Shown here: positions 13,652 through 24,787 of the stretch, one piece after another
Layout of the letters: every line of letters starts with the position of its first letter
Numbering within the stretch: the first letter of the stretch is position 1
Source of the DNA: Patella vulgata
Lineage: Eukaryota > Mollusca > Gastropoda > Patellidae
Assembly: GCF_932274485.2 (NCBI RefSeq)
Contig: NC_065882.2
Location: 54,039,431-54,103,430 of the forward strand
Length of the DNA: 64,000 nucleotides
Direction: 5' to 3'
Made by a program: the position numbers and the translations under genes
The notes under the pieces: generated by a model
The model's database searches: none
Told to the model about the DNA's origin: nothing
The model's input: only the letters and a program-made list of their open reading frames with translations

Positions 13652-13790
13652 AATTAAAACACTTATCTGGATGTACCTACTTCTGAATTTTATTAACATG
13701 CTACGTTTCAGTACAAATACAGGTATCGTTATCAAGCCGTAACATGTTAATAAAATTTAGAAGTAGTACATCCAGACAAGTGTTTTAATC
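13652..13790. mobile_element. Hairpin MITE inserted in the left arm of the 2.5 kb element
   Basis: Arms of about 50 bp (TTAAAACACTT.TCTGGATGTAC through ATTTTATTAACATG) face each other around a spacer of about 30 bp. The right arm of the surrounding element lacks this block at the matching place, so the hairpin arrived after the large element formed. Confidence 0.65.
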
Positions 13791-14448
13791 ATACTCAAAT
13801 TCGACCGAAGTCGGCCAAGGTAAAATGACGTAATTACCATAATTCAATATGTCAGGAGGTTTTTGAAAGCGATATATTGTAACCAGTGCATTTCAGTGGT
13901 GGGACAATAAATAGATTTTTTTTTTAAATCTTACAAAACAAAGTAGCTGTAAACTGGCCGCGGAGCTCGGACGGACGGTCCGGGTGCTCTCCCCCGAGAA
14001 AATTTTGAAAAATGAACCCCAAATATGCGATTTGGTGGCATATCTGATTATAATCTCTGTCAAATTCAGCCATCAGACCAGCTATCACCAAGTTTTGCAG
14101 AGGCCTTAAAATTGAATTTTTTTTTGATATACGAACCATTGGCAGACGTTTCTGGTGTATCCCCACAAACAGGGTGCAGAGGACTTAATAATTAGTAAAT
14201 TTGTGGGCGACAGTGTTGGGTGAATCCGATGAAATTTTCGGAATTCCGGCCCACAACCAGCACACATCTGGCCAAGAAAGTCTATTATACCAGCCCATTC
14301 GAGACTCCAGTGATGGCATGGCGGCCCGTTAAAGCCACCGGCACATACAACTTGATAATACCCCCGCCACCCCATATAATGTTCAGCAGAAAAAAGGTTT
14401 TTAAAGACGAATTGGACAAAATTATTTTTTTCACTCTTTGTCCGACTG

Positions 14449-14474
14449 GCCCATCGGGCAATCGCCCGATGGCC
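14449..14474. repeat. Short GC-rich hairpin
   Basis: CCCATCGGGC and GCCCGATGGC face each other around a 4-nt loop, a strong stem in otherwise AT-rich DNA inside the 2.5 kb element. No role can be assigned. Confidence 0.5.
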
Positions 14475-14744
14475 CAATCCTCCCCTGGCTGTAAAATATT
14501 CAACCAATATACCAATTGTTATAATTTATGGTTATAAAATATATGATAACTTAAAATCTACCATGTAATACAGAAACTTGTAACATGTTTTAACACCATA
14601 TCCTTCAATCTGAACTAACAATAAATTGTGTAATGGATAAACCTTTTTTTATAACGAATATACAAATTATTATTTTATATGGCATACTTTTACTGATAAT
14701 TAAAGTAATAATAATGTGGAAATTTGCAACATATTCTAACATCC

Positions 14745-15155
14745 TACTCTAGAAATCACCATTTACAGTCAGTTTTTGAAAAGAAATTACGCGACTGGTA
14801 GGAGAGAGCCACCCCCTCCCCTGAAAGAGTGGAAATCCCTCACGGAGTAAGGATCAGTCTGTCACAGGTACCATATAGATCGATAGTAACCACAGGCTCA
14901 TTTCTGTCTTATGTATTTATTGTCTAGTATCCACTGGTAAGGACATCACAAGAACTTATCATGAAATGTATAACAGACATGAACCTGTGGTTACTATCGG
15001 TCTAGATGATACCAGGGACGGACCAGGAGCCAAGGGTCCCTGAACTTGGGTACCCATTATATGGGGTACGGTGGGGTTCTCTCTTTCCCTGTGCAAAATT
15101 TCTTTTGAAAAAAACTGATGTAAATGATGTTTTCTATAGTATATCTTGAAGTTTC
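14745..15155. repeat. Inner inverted repeat of the 2.5 kb element
   Basis: Arms of about 150-170 bp share CGATAGTAACCACAGG, the CAGTTTTT.AAAAGAAATT block and C-rich stretches, around a spacer of 50-60 bp. It may be an independent element inserted inside the larger one, or part of its own subterminal structure. Confidence 0.6.
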
Positions 15156-15224
15156 TAGCTTTGGTGTATGACAATCTTATCAGAAATTAATTTTTGAACC
15201 CAGTATTGAATTCAGTAACTGTGG

Positions 15225-15630
15225 AAACCTTATTTTACAGTATAAGCAATATCCACAAAAACAAAAATCACCATTTTGGATTCTATTCTGTTTTAAATTT
15301 ACACCATCTGGGCTATTGGTAGAAATTGAACACAGCAACCTCAAAACTTCTATATAACACATATTACAAGCCATATCCAATGGAAGCAAATGACGATTAA
15401 TTTAAATTCCGCCATTTTAGATTTCATTTCTGCCATCATGGATTCTCATTTTTTAGATCAGAATTGATTCCAGAGACATTGAAAATCATGTAAATGACAT
15501 ATTCCAAGTCATATCCAACATAAAAAAATAACAATTAACTTAAAATCTGTCATTTTGGATTCCACTCTATCTTCAAACAAATTCAGAGACACCGAATAAA
15601 CATAAAAGACATAGAAAAAGTCATATTTTA
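15225..15630. repeat. Tandem repeat, about 140 bp period, three diverged units
   Basis: The phrase CCATTTTGGATTC recurs near 15271, 15412 and 15550, each preceded by CATATCCA plus A-rich sequence. Units are diverged but collinear. It forms part of the interior of the 2.5 kb TIR element. Confidence 0.55.
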
Positions 15631-16808
15631 TGAGATTCTCGCTGGTTGTATGGGGTAAATGCCATTTTCTTAACAAATTTGGCAACAATTTTGAAAGAAA
15701 TAGCCGCCACCATTTGAAAAAATACATTTTTGAAAATACTTTTTGGTCAAATTTGGGTTTTTTCGGCACATTTAAAACAAAATTAGTTATTCCCCCACCA
15801 CTAAATCACACTGGTTACGAGATATCGCTCTCCAAAACTTCCTGAAGATCGCCATTAATTTATGTTAATTACCTTATTTCAAATTATGTTATCTGACATA
15901 TGTATTATTGAACCAAACTACATTGGTTTCTTTTGCAATTTGTTTGGGGTAAAACGTTATCCCTCACCGCCTAAATACGCACATTGCTATTTTCAGTAAC
16001 ATAAATTAATTATATCATCTCCCTGTTCATTTTTGAAAAAATAAAAGACTAGTTATGTAAATAATTTAGACATTGCTACATTTTGGTTATCCCTTGTGAG
16101 TATCACTCACTAGTCTCTTTATTCCCACTGAATCAAGGAGCCCTACCTTAAAAATCCCTTAGTGTTCCAGTATATCTACACTTCACTATGCATTATCATT
16201 TTTGTTTTTTGAAGCATTCATGATTATCTATTTATTGTTATTTTTCTGTTTATTAATATTGATGAGATTGAAGTTACAGCCCATAAACCGGATTCTATGT
16301 TATTCAGCACTAGAAGTAGAAAGAGTTATTCATTTTGCACCATAAAGACTTAATCAAACGAATTGTGCAATGAGGGATAGATTTGCTTCTATTACCTTTA
16401 CTGGAACATTAGGTTCCCAAGACACCAAAATCTATCTTTTTTGCAGGCCTAATAAACATTCTATCCACAATAGCGATGAATGTTATAAAAGCCATTGATT
16501 TTGAATAGATATCTAAATGAGGTCAGTTTGAATAATTTACTGGTAATATTTAAATTACTTCTTCTAATCCACTTGATAAATTTCAACTGTTTTCTATGAT
16601 TCTAATTCTGATATTTCTTAATAAAGTTCATTGGCACCAATTGGCTAAGCACCAAATTTGCTTGGCTAGTGTTATTTCAGACTGGTTCAAATTCAGTTCC
16701 CGGCCTAATATAGATGGGGCAGGAAAACTCTAACGGGGAAGATGTAGACATTTTCTTATTATCAGCAAAATTTTATAGGAATGTTGGTGTTTTTTGGATC
16801 ACACAAAT

Positions 16809-18988
16809 GTGACTCGTGCTGGCAAAATGAGTCGAAATGCGCAAAGTCTATTAATGAGCTACAGACAAAACAAGTGAAAATATTGATTTTGATCGAAATT
16901 GAGATTTTCACAAAAATGGGTCTATAAATATACCCAAAAGATCAAAATAGCAATAAAACATCTTAAAACATCTTTATTGGGACATTTTGTAAGAGTACCG
17001 TATCCTGGAATCTTTCTTTTTTCTTAAAATTCTCAGCGAAATTAGTTATTTTTCGACGCAGGCAGTGGGACGACCGATCGATCTCCTTACGTAATGCTTG
17101 GCATCATTGTAAAGCCCTGCATCTCTAGTTTATAAATATGGACAAAGTATTACAAATTATCCCATTTTCAACGAATACAAATGAGTTTTAAAACCCATGC
17201 AATATGTAAATATACTTGGCTCAGACACCCTGCGCAGTGCATTGTGGTATCATGGTTGCAATCAGGGATCACACTGTCAGGTTACAAAAATGAAAGTGGC
17301 GATACAAAATTGATTTTGGCGATAATGTTTTGGGGTACTTTCAATTCTTTCTGTGAGGTGGTGTAACAAGCCAACAGTGAGGCTGATGTCAACCGCCGAA
17401 ATCCCAAAATAAATAGATGACACATATTAATTAATCGCATGTATTTTTTTTCAAAGTTTCGAGCAATCAAACTATACATTAAGTTTCATCACTCTCTATC
17501 AGATAGAATCAAGATTATCTTGTGCCAAAGCATCGACCAATGAAATTGATTAGCTCTGCTTAGCTTTAGCTTGAAATGTTAATCATTGAAATCAGTCAAG
17601 ACATTCACCTAATGAACATTCTACCTCAATTAAAAGCAGAGTTTTTATGTTCCAAAGTCTTGACCAATCAAATTGCTTATCGCTCCTTAGCCCAGGCAGA
17701 AAATTCGCACGATTGAACTCAGTCAGGGTAATGATATAATGAATCTATATTCAGAGTTTCATCGCTCTCACTTCATTATAACCAAAGTTATCGTGCCCCT
17801 AAATCATCAACCAATCAGATTGCTTATCACTGCCTACCGTAACTAGACAATGTTCATAATCAAACTCCATCAAGGGATTCACCGAGTGAATGCCTACACC
17901 AAGTTTGAACATTCTACCTCAATTAGTAGGAGAGTTATTGTGTTCCAAAATCTTGACCAATCAAATTGCTTATCGCTCTGCTTACCCTGAGCGGAAAATG
18001 CTCATTATAGAACTTAGTCAAGGTATTGATGTAATGAAACTATACACCAAGTTTCATCACTCTCACTTAATTAGAACTAAAGTTATTGTGTCCCAAAGCA
18101 TCAACCAATCAAATTGCTTATCTCCACTTATCCTAAGCAGAAAATGCTCATCTTCGAACTCCATCAAGGTATTGGCCTAATAAACACCTACACCAAGTTT
18201 GAATATTTAAGCTCAATTAGAAAGAGAGTTATTGTGTCCCAAAAGGTGTGACGGACAGACAGACAGACGGACAAACCCATTTTAATAGTCCCCTGAGTGT
18301 CAACCAAAATGACATGACAGCATATTATAAATGCCGATTGTCAAAAAGTGACGATTCTTGAGTGAGAAAACGGTCTGCAATTTGAACATAAGCATCTCTT
18401 ACTAGTCTTACAAATGAAATTGAAATTTCTATCCTTCTATCAAGGGTTCAGATTCTGATACCATTACAGTACCGGAAAATAACAGTAGACCTATTGTACA
18501 CTCAAAACCTTTTTTAATTCAGTTGTGTGATGAAGATAACAGAACACATGTGAAGAAACGAAACTTGATTACCCAATCAACAATCCTAATCTCCTGAGCA
18601 CTAACACAAACATGCAAATTAACTGGTAAGATTAACAAAAGTTATTCTCACAAAAGTTATAATATACAAAATCTAGATTACTAATGTATGGACTATTTTC
18701 TCTTTTGTTCTAAATTATAACATCGAGAGAAATATTAAATGAAATATAACAAATATATGGCGTGGTTGCTATGTGATTTTCTTTTACAACATGCCAACAT
18801 CTTTAACTCGCTTTTTCTCAAAACTACCTTTTCTGACTTGGGCAACTTCAAACCGATATAGCTCAGTCTATTTTTGCTTGATTCATACCAACTATACATC
18901 ATTTTGAAGGTATTGAGGAGGAGAATGTGAACAATAACTCAATTTTCAAAAATTCCTCATTGCTACTCAATTTGCCAGTACAAGTCAC
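16809..18988. mobile_element. TIR element, copy 1, interrupted by a pearl-like element
   Basis: Left end GTGACTCGTGCTGGCAAAAT and the inverted right end (GTGACTTGTACTGGCAAATT) match over about 30 bp. A 4-bp duplication, AAAT, flanks it (16805-16808 and 18989-18992). Interior blocks match copy 2 at 34424-35389 in order (for example TGGTTGCTATGTGATTTT and TAAAGTTATAATATACAAAA). Pearl-like copy B (17365-18295) interrupts it. Without that insertion copy 1 is about 1.25 kb. No transposase frame. The 4-bp target size argues against Tc1/mariner and hAT; superfamily open. Confidence 0.7.
17365..18295. mobile_element. Pearl-like element, copy B
   Basis: It starts AACAAGCCAACAGTGAGGCT like copies C and D, then a leader repeat (CTCTGCTTAGCTTTAGC) and two type 1/type 2 dimers with the key phrase near 17663, 17810, 17956 and 18104. 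It ends after the ACAG microsatellite at TTTTAATAGTCCCCTG and lacks the terminal hairpin and GGGGGACAA seen in A and C, so the right end was lost or cut short. It lies inside the 16809-18988 element. Confidence 0.7.
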
Positions 18989-18992
18989 AAAT

Positions 18993-20132
18993 TTGTTTAA
19001 AATAAAATAGCTTGGCCATAAGAACTGACAGGGAATAAAATAATTTGTTCACAGTCTACTCCAACCCACTGGATGGGCGATTAAGCCCAGTTGGACTCTT
19101 GTTTAATAACTACTAGTAATCTAATCATTAATGCTTTTGTTCAACTGTTTTTTAACGCTTGCTAATGGAATAATCATCAAGTCAATACCTCCAAATGATT
19201 AGAATCCAATCTGAGATAAATAGATCTTGATGACAACCGTTGTGCTGATTTATTTAGAATAGTCACCGGCGAGACTGGCAAGTTTCCACGTTGCCATTAG
19301 AATCATCAAAGTTATGTGTGAACAACTTATACTGCTTGCGTCAAATTGAGTGGCACTTCTAAATTGATGTTAGTGCAACTGACTCTTTCGTAATGACACC
19401 TCACAGGAGAAGAATGATAGATCTCAAATTGATCTGTTGCTAGCTTCCCAAATTCTGATTAGAAATATTGCTAAATGGTTGCTGCTGTTCACAATTTGAC
19501 CTTTTATATTGACTTATGATCATGCTTTGGCTTCAGCAGGCAGCCCAGCCCATTTTGCTTCATAAAATCAAACTTTTAACAGTTAAACCAAAACTAACCC
19601 ATTTGAAACTTGACTTTATATTAGAAATAATAATACTTATATTTCATTATTGGGTCCCTCAATTTTTTAATATCTAAATTTCTTTTGGCTGATAGTAGTC
19701 TATATATGTGTATTGTTATCTCAAGCAAAAATGACAAAGTAAATCATTACAATGTATAAATGGTAATTTCATTTATCCTAAAAAAAACATCTTACACATC
19801 AATAACACTTTCCTAAAAGCCTTCTTTTTCTATATATCATTTGAAGGGTATTACATGTTCATCCCCTCATGACAATTGGGATTCAGATTTCTTTGATGTT
19901 TGCAATATTACTTGTGAATTTCCCTCATATCAAGATTAATGCTTCATGTTTTCACCAAAGTCTCAAATGAGCATATACAACAATAATTCACTAAGTTATA
20001 AAGCACAGCAAATAACACAACCATCAAGAGACTTCCATATTTCTAAACTTGAACATTCTTGCATGATGCAATCTTTGAATTGAAAGAATAGATTGAAAAT
20101 GATTCTTGATCATAAACGTCTTTCTAATAGAG
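18993..20132. other. Region without recognised gene
   Basis: Unique-looking AT-rich sequence between the interrupted TIR element and the nested SINEs. No feature seen. Confidence 0.4.
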
Positions 20133-20646
20133 CGAGTGAGAGGGAAATGGGGTTTACGTCCACTCATCATATAGTATGTCATTACAGGAGTGACCTATTG
20201 TACATCTTTATTTCAACAATTCTCTTGCGAGAGAGAGAGAAATGGGGTTCAAGGTCAACTCGACACAAACTAGGTCATTTCAGGACTAACATATGGTTCA
20301 ATTTTATTTCAATAATTTGTGTGCACGTAGGGGTCTTTAGCAGTGGGAGGCAACCAGAGGACCCTGATAAAAGCCACGAGGTTGGACAGGTGACCCTACA
20401 TCTTGTCACGTTCAACCAGGGAATCGAAACCAAGCCAGTTGACTCAATGACAGACCTTATGATACAGCGCACACACGCTAAGCATTCAGCCATCCAACCC
20501 AACCAATTCTCTTGCCTGAAGGTTTAATAGCAGTGGGAGGAAACTGGGGAAGCAGGTGACCCTACACCTTGTCTGGGATCCAAACCGAATCAAAGCCAGA
20601 CCTTACATCTAAAGCGTATACATTAGACCAGTCAGATACCCCCACC
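20133..20646 (-). mobile_element. SINE-A host copy split by a second SINE-A
   Basis: The 3' part (20133-20228) and the 5'-side part (20504-20646) together form one older SINE-A read on the minus strand; the younger copy at 20229-20503 sits between them. The GGTGACCCTACACCTTGTC block of the right piece is the one expected next after the interruption. The head is poorly preserved. Confidence 0.65.
20229..20503 (-). mobile_element. SINE-A, full-length (275 bp), inserted into another SINE-A
   Basis: On the minus strand the head has a Pol III A box (TGGCTGAATGCTTAGCGTG) and B box (GGTTTCGATTCCC) as in tRNA-derived SINEs. The body carries a block related to CTCCGGTTTCCTCCCACTGC, which occurs in core-domain SINEs of many animals (exact superfamily not certain). 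The 3' end is a CT-rich tail. A perfect 12-bp duplication, CAATTCTCTTGC, flanks it (20217-20228 and 20504-20515), proving insertion by retroposition. Confidence 0.85.
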
Positions 20647-20886
20647 CATCCTTCCTTTTAATGTTGAATTTTTTAAAATACCCAGTTGATATACAATCTG
20701 AGTTTTCTGGCAAATATGCTCTACATGAATTTGTATCAACTGATCAAATAGCATTATCAATTGAATCAAAGTGACATCACAATTTTCATTCATTAAACAT
20801 ATATTATCACCTTTTTTTTGGGATATTTCTAAATAATTGTCAAAAATCACATTCTATATTTATATATTCTCTAGTAATGTGTTTCT

Positions 20887-21136
20887 AATGGGCGTCCTCG
20901 TTGAAGTAATTCTCACCAGGTGTCACTAGTAAAAACTTGGTTCCACGTGACCTTATCGATGGTAAGAGAACCGTATCGGTATTAAATTCAATATTAACGA
21001 CAAAAACTAACGTTTGTCAACACACGAGTTCGTAATGAATGTACAGGAAAACTGTGCTATAAGGTAAACAATGAGGTCACGTGGGACCGCCTGGCCTATA
21101 AATTATGTCCCTTTATCTCTAGCAAGGACGCCCATT
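20887..21136. mobile_element. 250 bp MITE with imperfect TIRs
   Basis: AATGGGCGTCCTCG at the left is inverted at the right (CAAGGACGCCCATT), and CCACGTGACCT recurs inverted deeper in both arms. The interior is noticeably richer in CpG than the flanks. No clear target duplication. Superfamily unknown. Confidence 0.6.
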
Positions 21137-22469
21137 GGACTGTCTCTTCTGTAGCCTATTCTGGCATTGTCTATTCTGTCTATGTTGAGCACTGATTATT
21201 AGATATTCTCTTTTGGAAATCCTTGAAAGTATTTGCTGATAATATTCTTTATGTTTACACCAAACAGTTTCATTTATTCTATTCCATGTCAATTTTTTGA
21301 TACCAAATGTCAACACATATGTACATATCCTGCAAAAAGAGAAGGCACCAACCCTGGATTTGGTGTAGGTTTTCAATGTAATCGTATCACCAACAGATTC
21401 ATAAAAGTCTTGTAATAGATAGCCTTGATCTAAGGTGCCATCTTGCAATTAGATTTCACCATCATTACATTTTCAACTAGTGTCATATGGTACCAAGAAG
21501 AAATTAACGTTAATGATAACCTGATACAAGTCTCCAAGGACAGTCAAGTATTAGGAAAAAAAATCTTATTAACTTGAAATTTGTAAGCAAAATTGATCAA
21601 ACTCTATAAATAGCTATTGACTAACTGGGTTTTAATTTTTTCTAGTCAAATCTGATGAAGAATTGAGTTTCCATGACAAATTTACTGCTAAAAGAGAAAT
21701 GTTATTTTATCTTGGGTAGAAACTAGACTTTTTCAAGGGAGTATTCATTGCACTTACACAAATAATGGGATTCAGATATCAGCTTTGCCATGAACATAAT
21801 TGCTACATGCTATAGGACTTTGACTGAAAGTATTCACATTATTTTCTAGGTGAGGGCTATATAACTCTTAAATCACTGTAGGAATGTGGGGAACTTGAAA
21901 AAATTATGATCCAGCTATGAAAAATTCATCAATATAATGTCTTTATAATTAAGAATATGTGAAGACTGATGACAGATCAACAGACGTGACGGACGACAAC
22001 ATTATAATTTGCATCCAAATGTAGAAGTATAAAACTTGTCTCACAAACTTACTTACAAATTTATCTTGGAAGCATAAATTTATCTATGTACTTTGTAAAA
22101 TAATACGTCAACAGAAAATATGATTCCAGACAATTCAGTCTGATAATTAGAAATCTACATGACACTTGACAATCAATGTGTTTTGAAAGACAAAACTGAA
22201 AATACACCAGAATCAGTCTTGTCTTGTTGTGTCTGACTAGATGATAATTACCATAAAAGCTCCAAATTATATTGACAAGTGAGTCATGTTGGAACAATTG
22301 AGAACATATTTTGACCTCTTCGGTTCATTTCAATTGGTAAATAATTAGGCTATAATCCCGAATCCAGTCTGATCTAGTTTATACATACTATTTTCATTGC
22401 TTTCCATGTAGTCTTAAATTATGACCAAAATCAATTGACTTGGAATCTATATGACCATTGACTTATGGT
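21137..22469. other. Region without recognised gene
   Basis: Frames of 60-109 codons at 21119-21448 overlap on both strands and show no family resemblance. Otherwise plain AT-rich DNA. Confidence 0.4.
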
Positions 22470-22701
22470 ACATGCTCATTGGACACTATGCCTGACATAC
22501 ATGTAATTCAAACACCTTTGGTAATTCTAGAGCTGCTCATCAAAGTTCAATATGACTTGCCAGGCCCTCTGTTCTGCACCACTGACATGGGGAAACCATG
22601 TAGAAAAATCCAAAGGACCTTTCTCGGCCAACACTGGGATTGAAACCAAGATATACTGGTTAGTGAGCCAGAGCCTTAGTCACTGAGTCACCACAGTTCC
22701 C
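22470..22701 (-). mobile_element. SINE-B copy with well-kept tRNA-like head
   Basis: The minus strand reads GGTGACTCAGTGACTAAGG (A box region), then CTGGCTCACTAACCAG and GGTTTCAATCCCAGTG (B box), followed by the SINE-B body with GGTTTCCCCATGTCAGTGG. The 3' half is diverged and its end is uncertain. Confidence 0.65.
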
Positions 22702-22943
22702 CTGTAAATGTGACCCACCACACTCAAATAAAATTAAGTTAATTAAGTTAAAATTAAGGTTCTTAACCTGTATCCACTCAAGGATCCTTTCAGTGGGACA
22801 TTTTACAAATCTTTTGAGGACTCTGTTCATTCAGAGTGCATTAGGACCACTTTTCACATAAATCTTTGACAAACCCTAACATGGGCCATTGTAATCTGAA
22901 AAATTAAATTTTGAGACAAATTTGCATGAAACATGTATATTTT

Positions 22944-23883
22944 AACAAGCCAACAGTGAGGCTGATGTCCCCCGCCGAAATCCCAAAATAAATAGATGAC
23001 ACATATTAATTAATCGCAAATTTATTTATTTCAAAAGTATCAAGCAATCAAGTTTTATCACTCTCTATCAGATAGAATCAAGATTATCTTGTCCCAAAAC
23101 ATCGACCAATGAAATTGATTAGCTCTGCTTAGCTTTAGCTTGAAATGTTAATCATTGAAATCAGTCAAGACATTCACCTAATGAACATCTACATCAGATA
23201 TAAACATTCTACCTCAATTAAAAGCAGAGTTTTTATGTTCCAATCAAATAGCTTATCGCTCCTTAGCCCAGGCAGAAAATTCGCACAATCGAACTTAGTC
23301 AAGGTAATGATATAATGAATCTATATTCAGAGTTTCATCGCTCTCACTTCATTATAACCAAAGTTATCGTGCCCCTAAAGCATCAACCAATCAGATTGCT
23401 TATCTCTGCCTACCGTAAGCAGACAATGTTCATCATCGAACTCCATCAAGGGATTCCCCTAATGAATGCCTACACAAATTTTGAACATTCTAGCTCAATT
23501 AGAAGTAGAGTTATTGTGTTCCAAAGTCTCAACCAATCAAATTGCTTATCGCTCTGCTTACCCTGAGCAGAAAATGCTCATTATCAAACTTAGACAAGTT
23601 TCCTCACTCTCACTTAATTAGAACTAATGTTATCAGGCCCCAAAGCATCAACCAATCAAAATGCTTATCTCCGCTTACCCTAAGCGGAAAATGCCCATCT
23701 TCGAACTCCATCAAGGTATTGACCTAATAAACACCTACACCAAGTTTGAACACCAAGCTCAATTAGGAAGAGAGTTATTGTGTCCCAAAAAGTGTGACGG
23801 ACAGACAGACATACAGACAGAGACACACAGACGAACGAACCCTTTTTAATAGTCCCCTGCTTTCTTCGAAAGGCGGGGGACAA
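22944..23883. mobile_element. Pearl-like element, copy C (both ends present)
   Basis: The left end AACAAGCCAACAGTGAGG is followed about 12 bp later by GTCCCCCGCC; the right end ...GGCGGGGGACAA contains its inverse, so there is a short inverted repeat that is terminal on the right and slightly internal on the left. Between lie the leader unit and two dimers (key phrase near 23236, 23387, 23532, 23650), an ACAG-rich run and the hairpin CTTTCTTCGAAAG. The asymmetry and hairpin recall Helentron-type ends. This is the best copy for defining the element. Confidence 0.75.
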
Positions 23884-24091
23884 TAACATTCCTGTTAGTC
23901 CACAGTGGAGCTAGGTGTTGCAACCAAAGTCTAGTGGATTTTCTGAGAACACCACCACATCAAAGTTGACTAAATATGGCAATTTTAAAACAGTCGATGA
24001 CATTGATGCAACATTTCCAACAAAGATGTAAGAAAAGAAAGACAGCCAAACGAAGTGAGATAATTACAAATATATACTTTCAAGTTTTTAT

Positions 24092-24447
24092 ATGAAACCA
24101 AATGGGGTTTAATATGCCCTACTTTTCTGCTCCATCCGGGCCAATGAAAATGGCCAATGGCCATGTGGAGTAATATGGGGGAAATTTGGCCTGGACCGAC
24201 AGCGGCACTATGGTGTACTTCTATTTTGAATTCCAAGTGTTCATTTACTTGTACATCAACCTGTACACTACAGACAGGATATTGGTTTTGAGTTCCACCC
24301 GAATGACTACACAATGTTCCTTTCCAGGCCCTCCCTCCTACACCACTGACAAAGAGAATCACTGCGGAAAATCCCTAGGCATTTTCTTGACCAACACTGG
24401 GACCTAGCAATTAGCCAGCCAGATATTTACTGAGACCCTGAGGCTCC
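24092..24447 (-). mobile_element. SINE-B copy, near full length
   Basis: Read on the minus strand, it starts GGAGCCTCAGGGTCTCAG and ends in the CATTTGGTTTCAT tail. The body shares CCCGGATGGAGCAGAAAAGT and GTACAAGTAAATGAAC-type blocks with other copies. B box region is altered. Lies 50 bp before a second, differently truncated SINE-B. Confidence 0.7.
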
Positions 24448-24503
24448 ATATAATACAGTTTATGTATTGGCAACTCGGTAGTACAAACGTTGAATATTTT
24501 TTG

Positions 24504-24775
24504 GGCTAATGAAGACGGGCATACGCCATACAGTGTGGTGTGAGGGAAATTTTGCCCAGGCAGTGGCACTATCGCCTACTCTTATATCGAATTCCAACTG
24601 CCAGAGAACTTTTATGTGCATTCCAATGTATACACAGGACCTCGGTTTTTCGTATCATCCGAAGGACTAGACAGCTGTCCTTGTCAGGCACTCCGTCCTG
24701 CATCACTGACAAGGGGGGAACCACGCCGGAAAATCTGGATGAACTTTCTCGGCCAATGCAGGGATCGAACACCCG
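24504..24775 (-). mobile_element. SINE-B copy lacking both ends but flanked by a 12-bp duplication
   Basis: The minus strand begins at the B box (CGGGTGTTCGATCCCTGC) and stops within the body at CGTCTTCATTAGCC, lacking the A box half of the head and the usual final ~35 bp. GAATATTTTTTG stands perfectly on both sides (24492-24503 and 24776-24787), so this shortened form appears to be what was inserted. Confidence 0.75.
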
Positions 24776-24787
24776 GAATATTTTTTG

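Larger units (their letters stand above)
13510..15974. mobile_element. 2.5 kb TIR element with smaller repeats nested inside
   Basis: The ends are inverted copies over about 200 bp: CCCCAAACAAATTGCAAAAG and GTAACCAGTG appear in the left arm (13510-13930) and inverted in the right arm (15765-15974). The left arm is split by a separate hairpin element (13652-13790). Inside lie another long inverted repeat (14745-15155) and three ~140 bp tandem units. Several mid-size frames (such as 14106-14507 minus) exist but none resembles a transposase I know. Termini start TTAGG; target duplication not resolved. Superfamily unknown. Confidence 0.6.

Noticed and set aside
14106-14507. 133-codon minus frame within the 2.5 kb TIR element as a possible transposase
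   Set aside because: No transposase motif (DDE/D spacing, zinc finger, HTH) could be seen and a frame on the opposite strand covers the same bases.
20093-20527. 144-codon plus frame
   Set aside because: It runs across two nested SINE-A copies and has no independent support.
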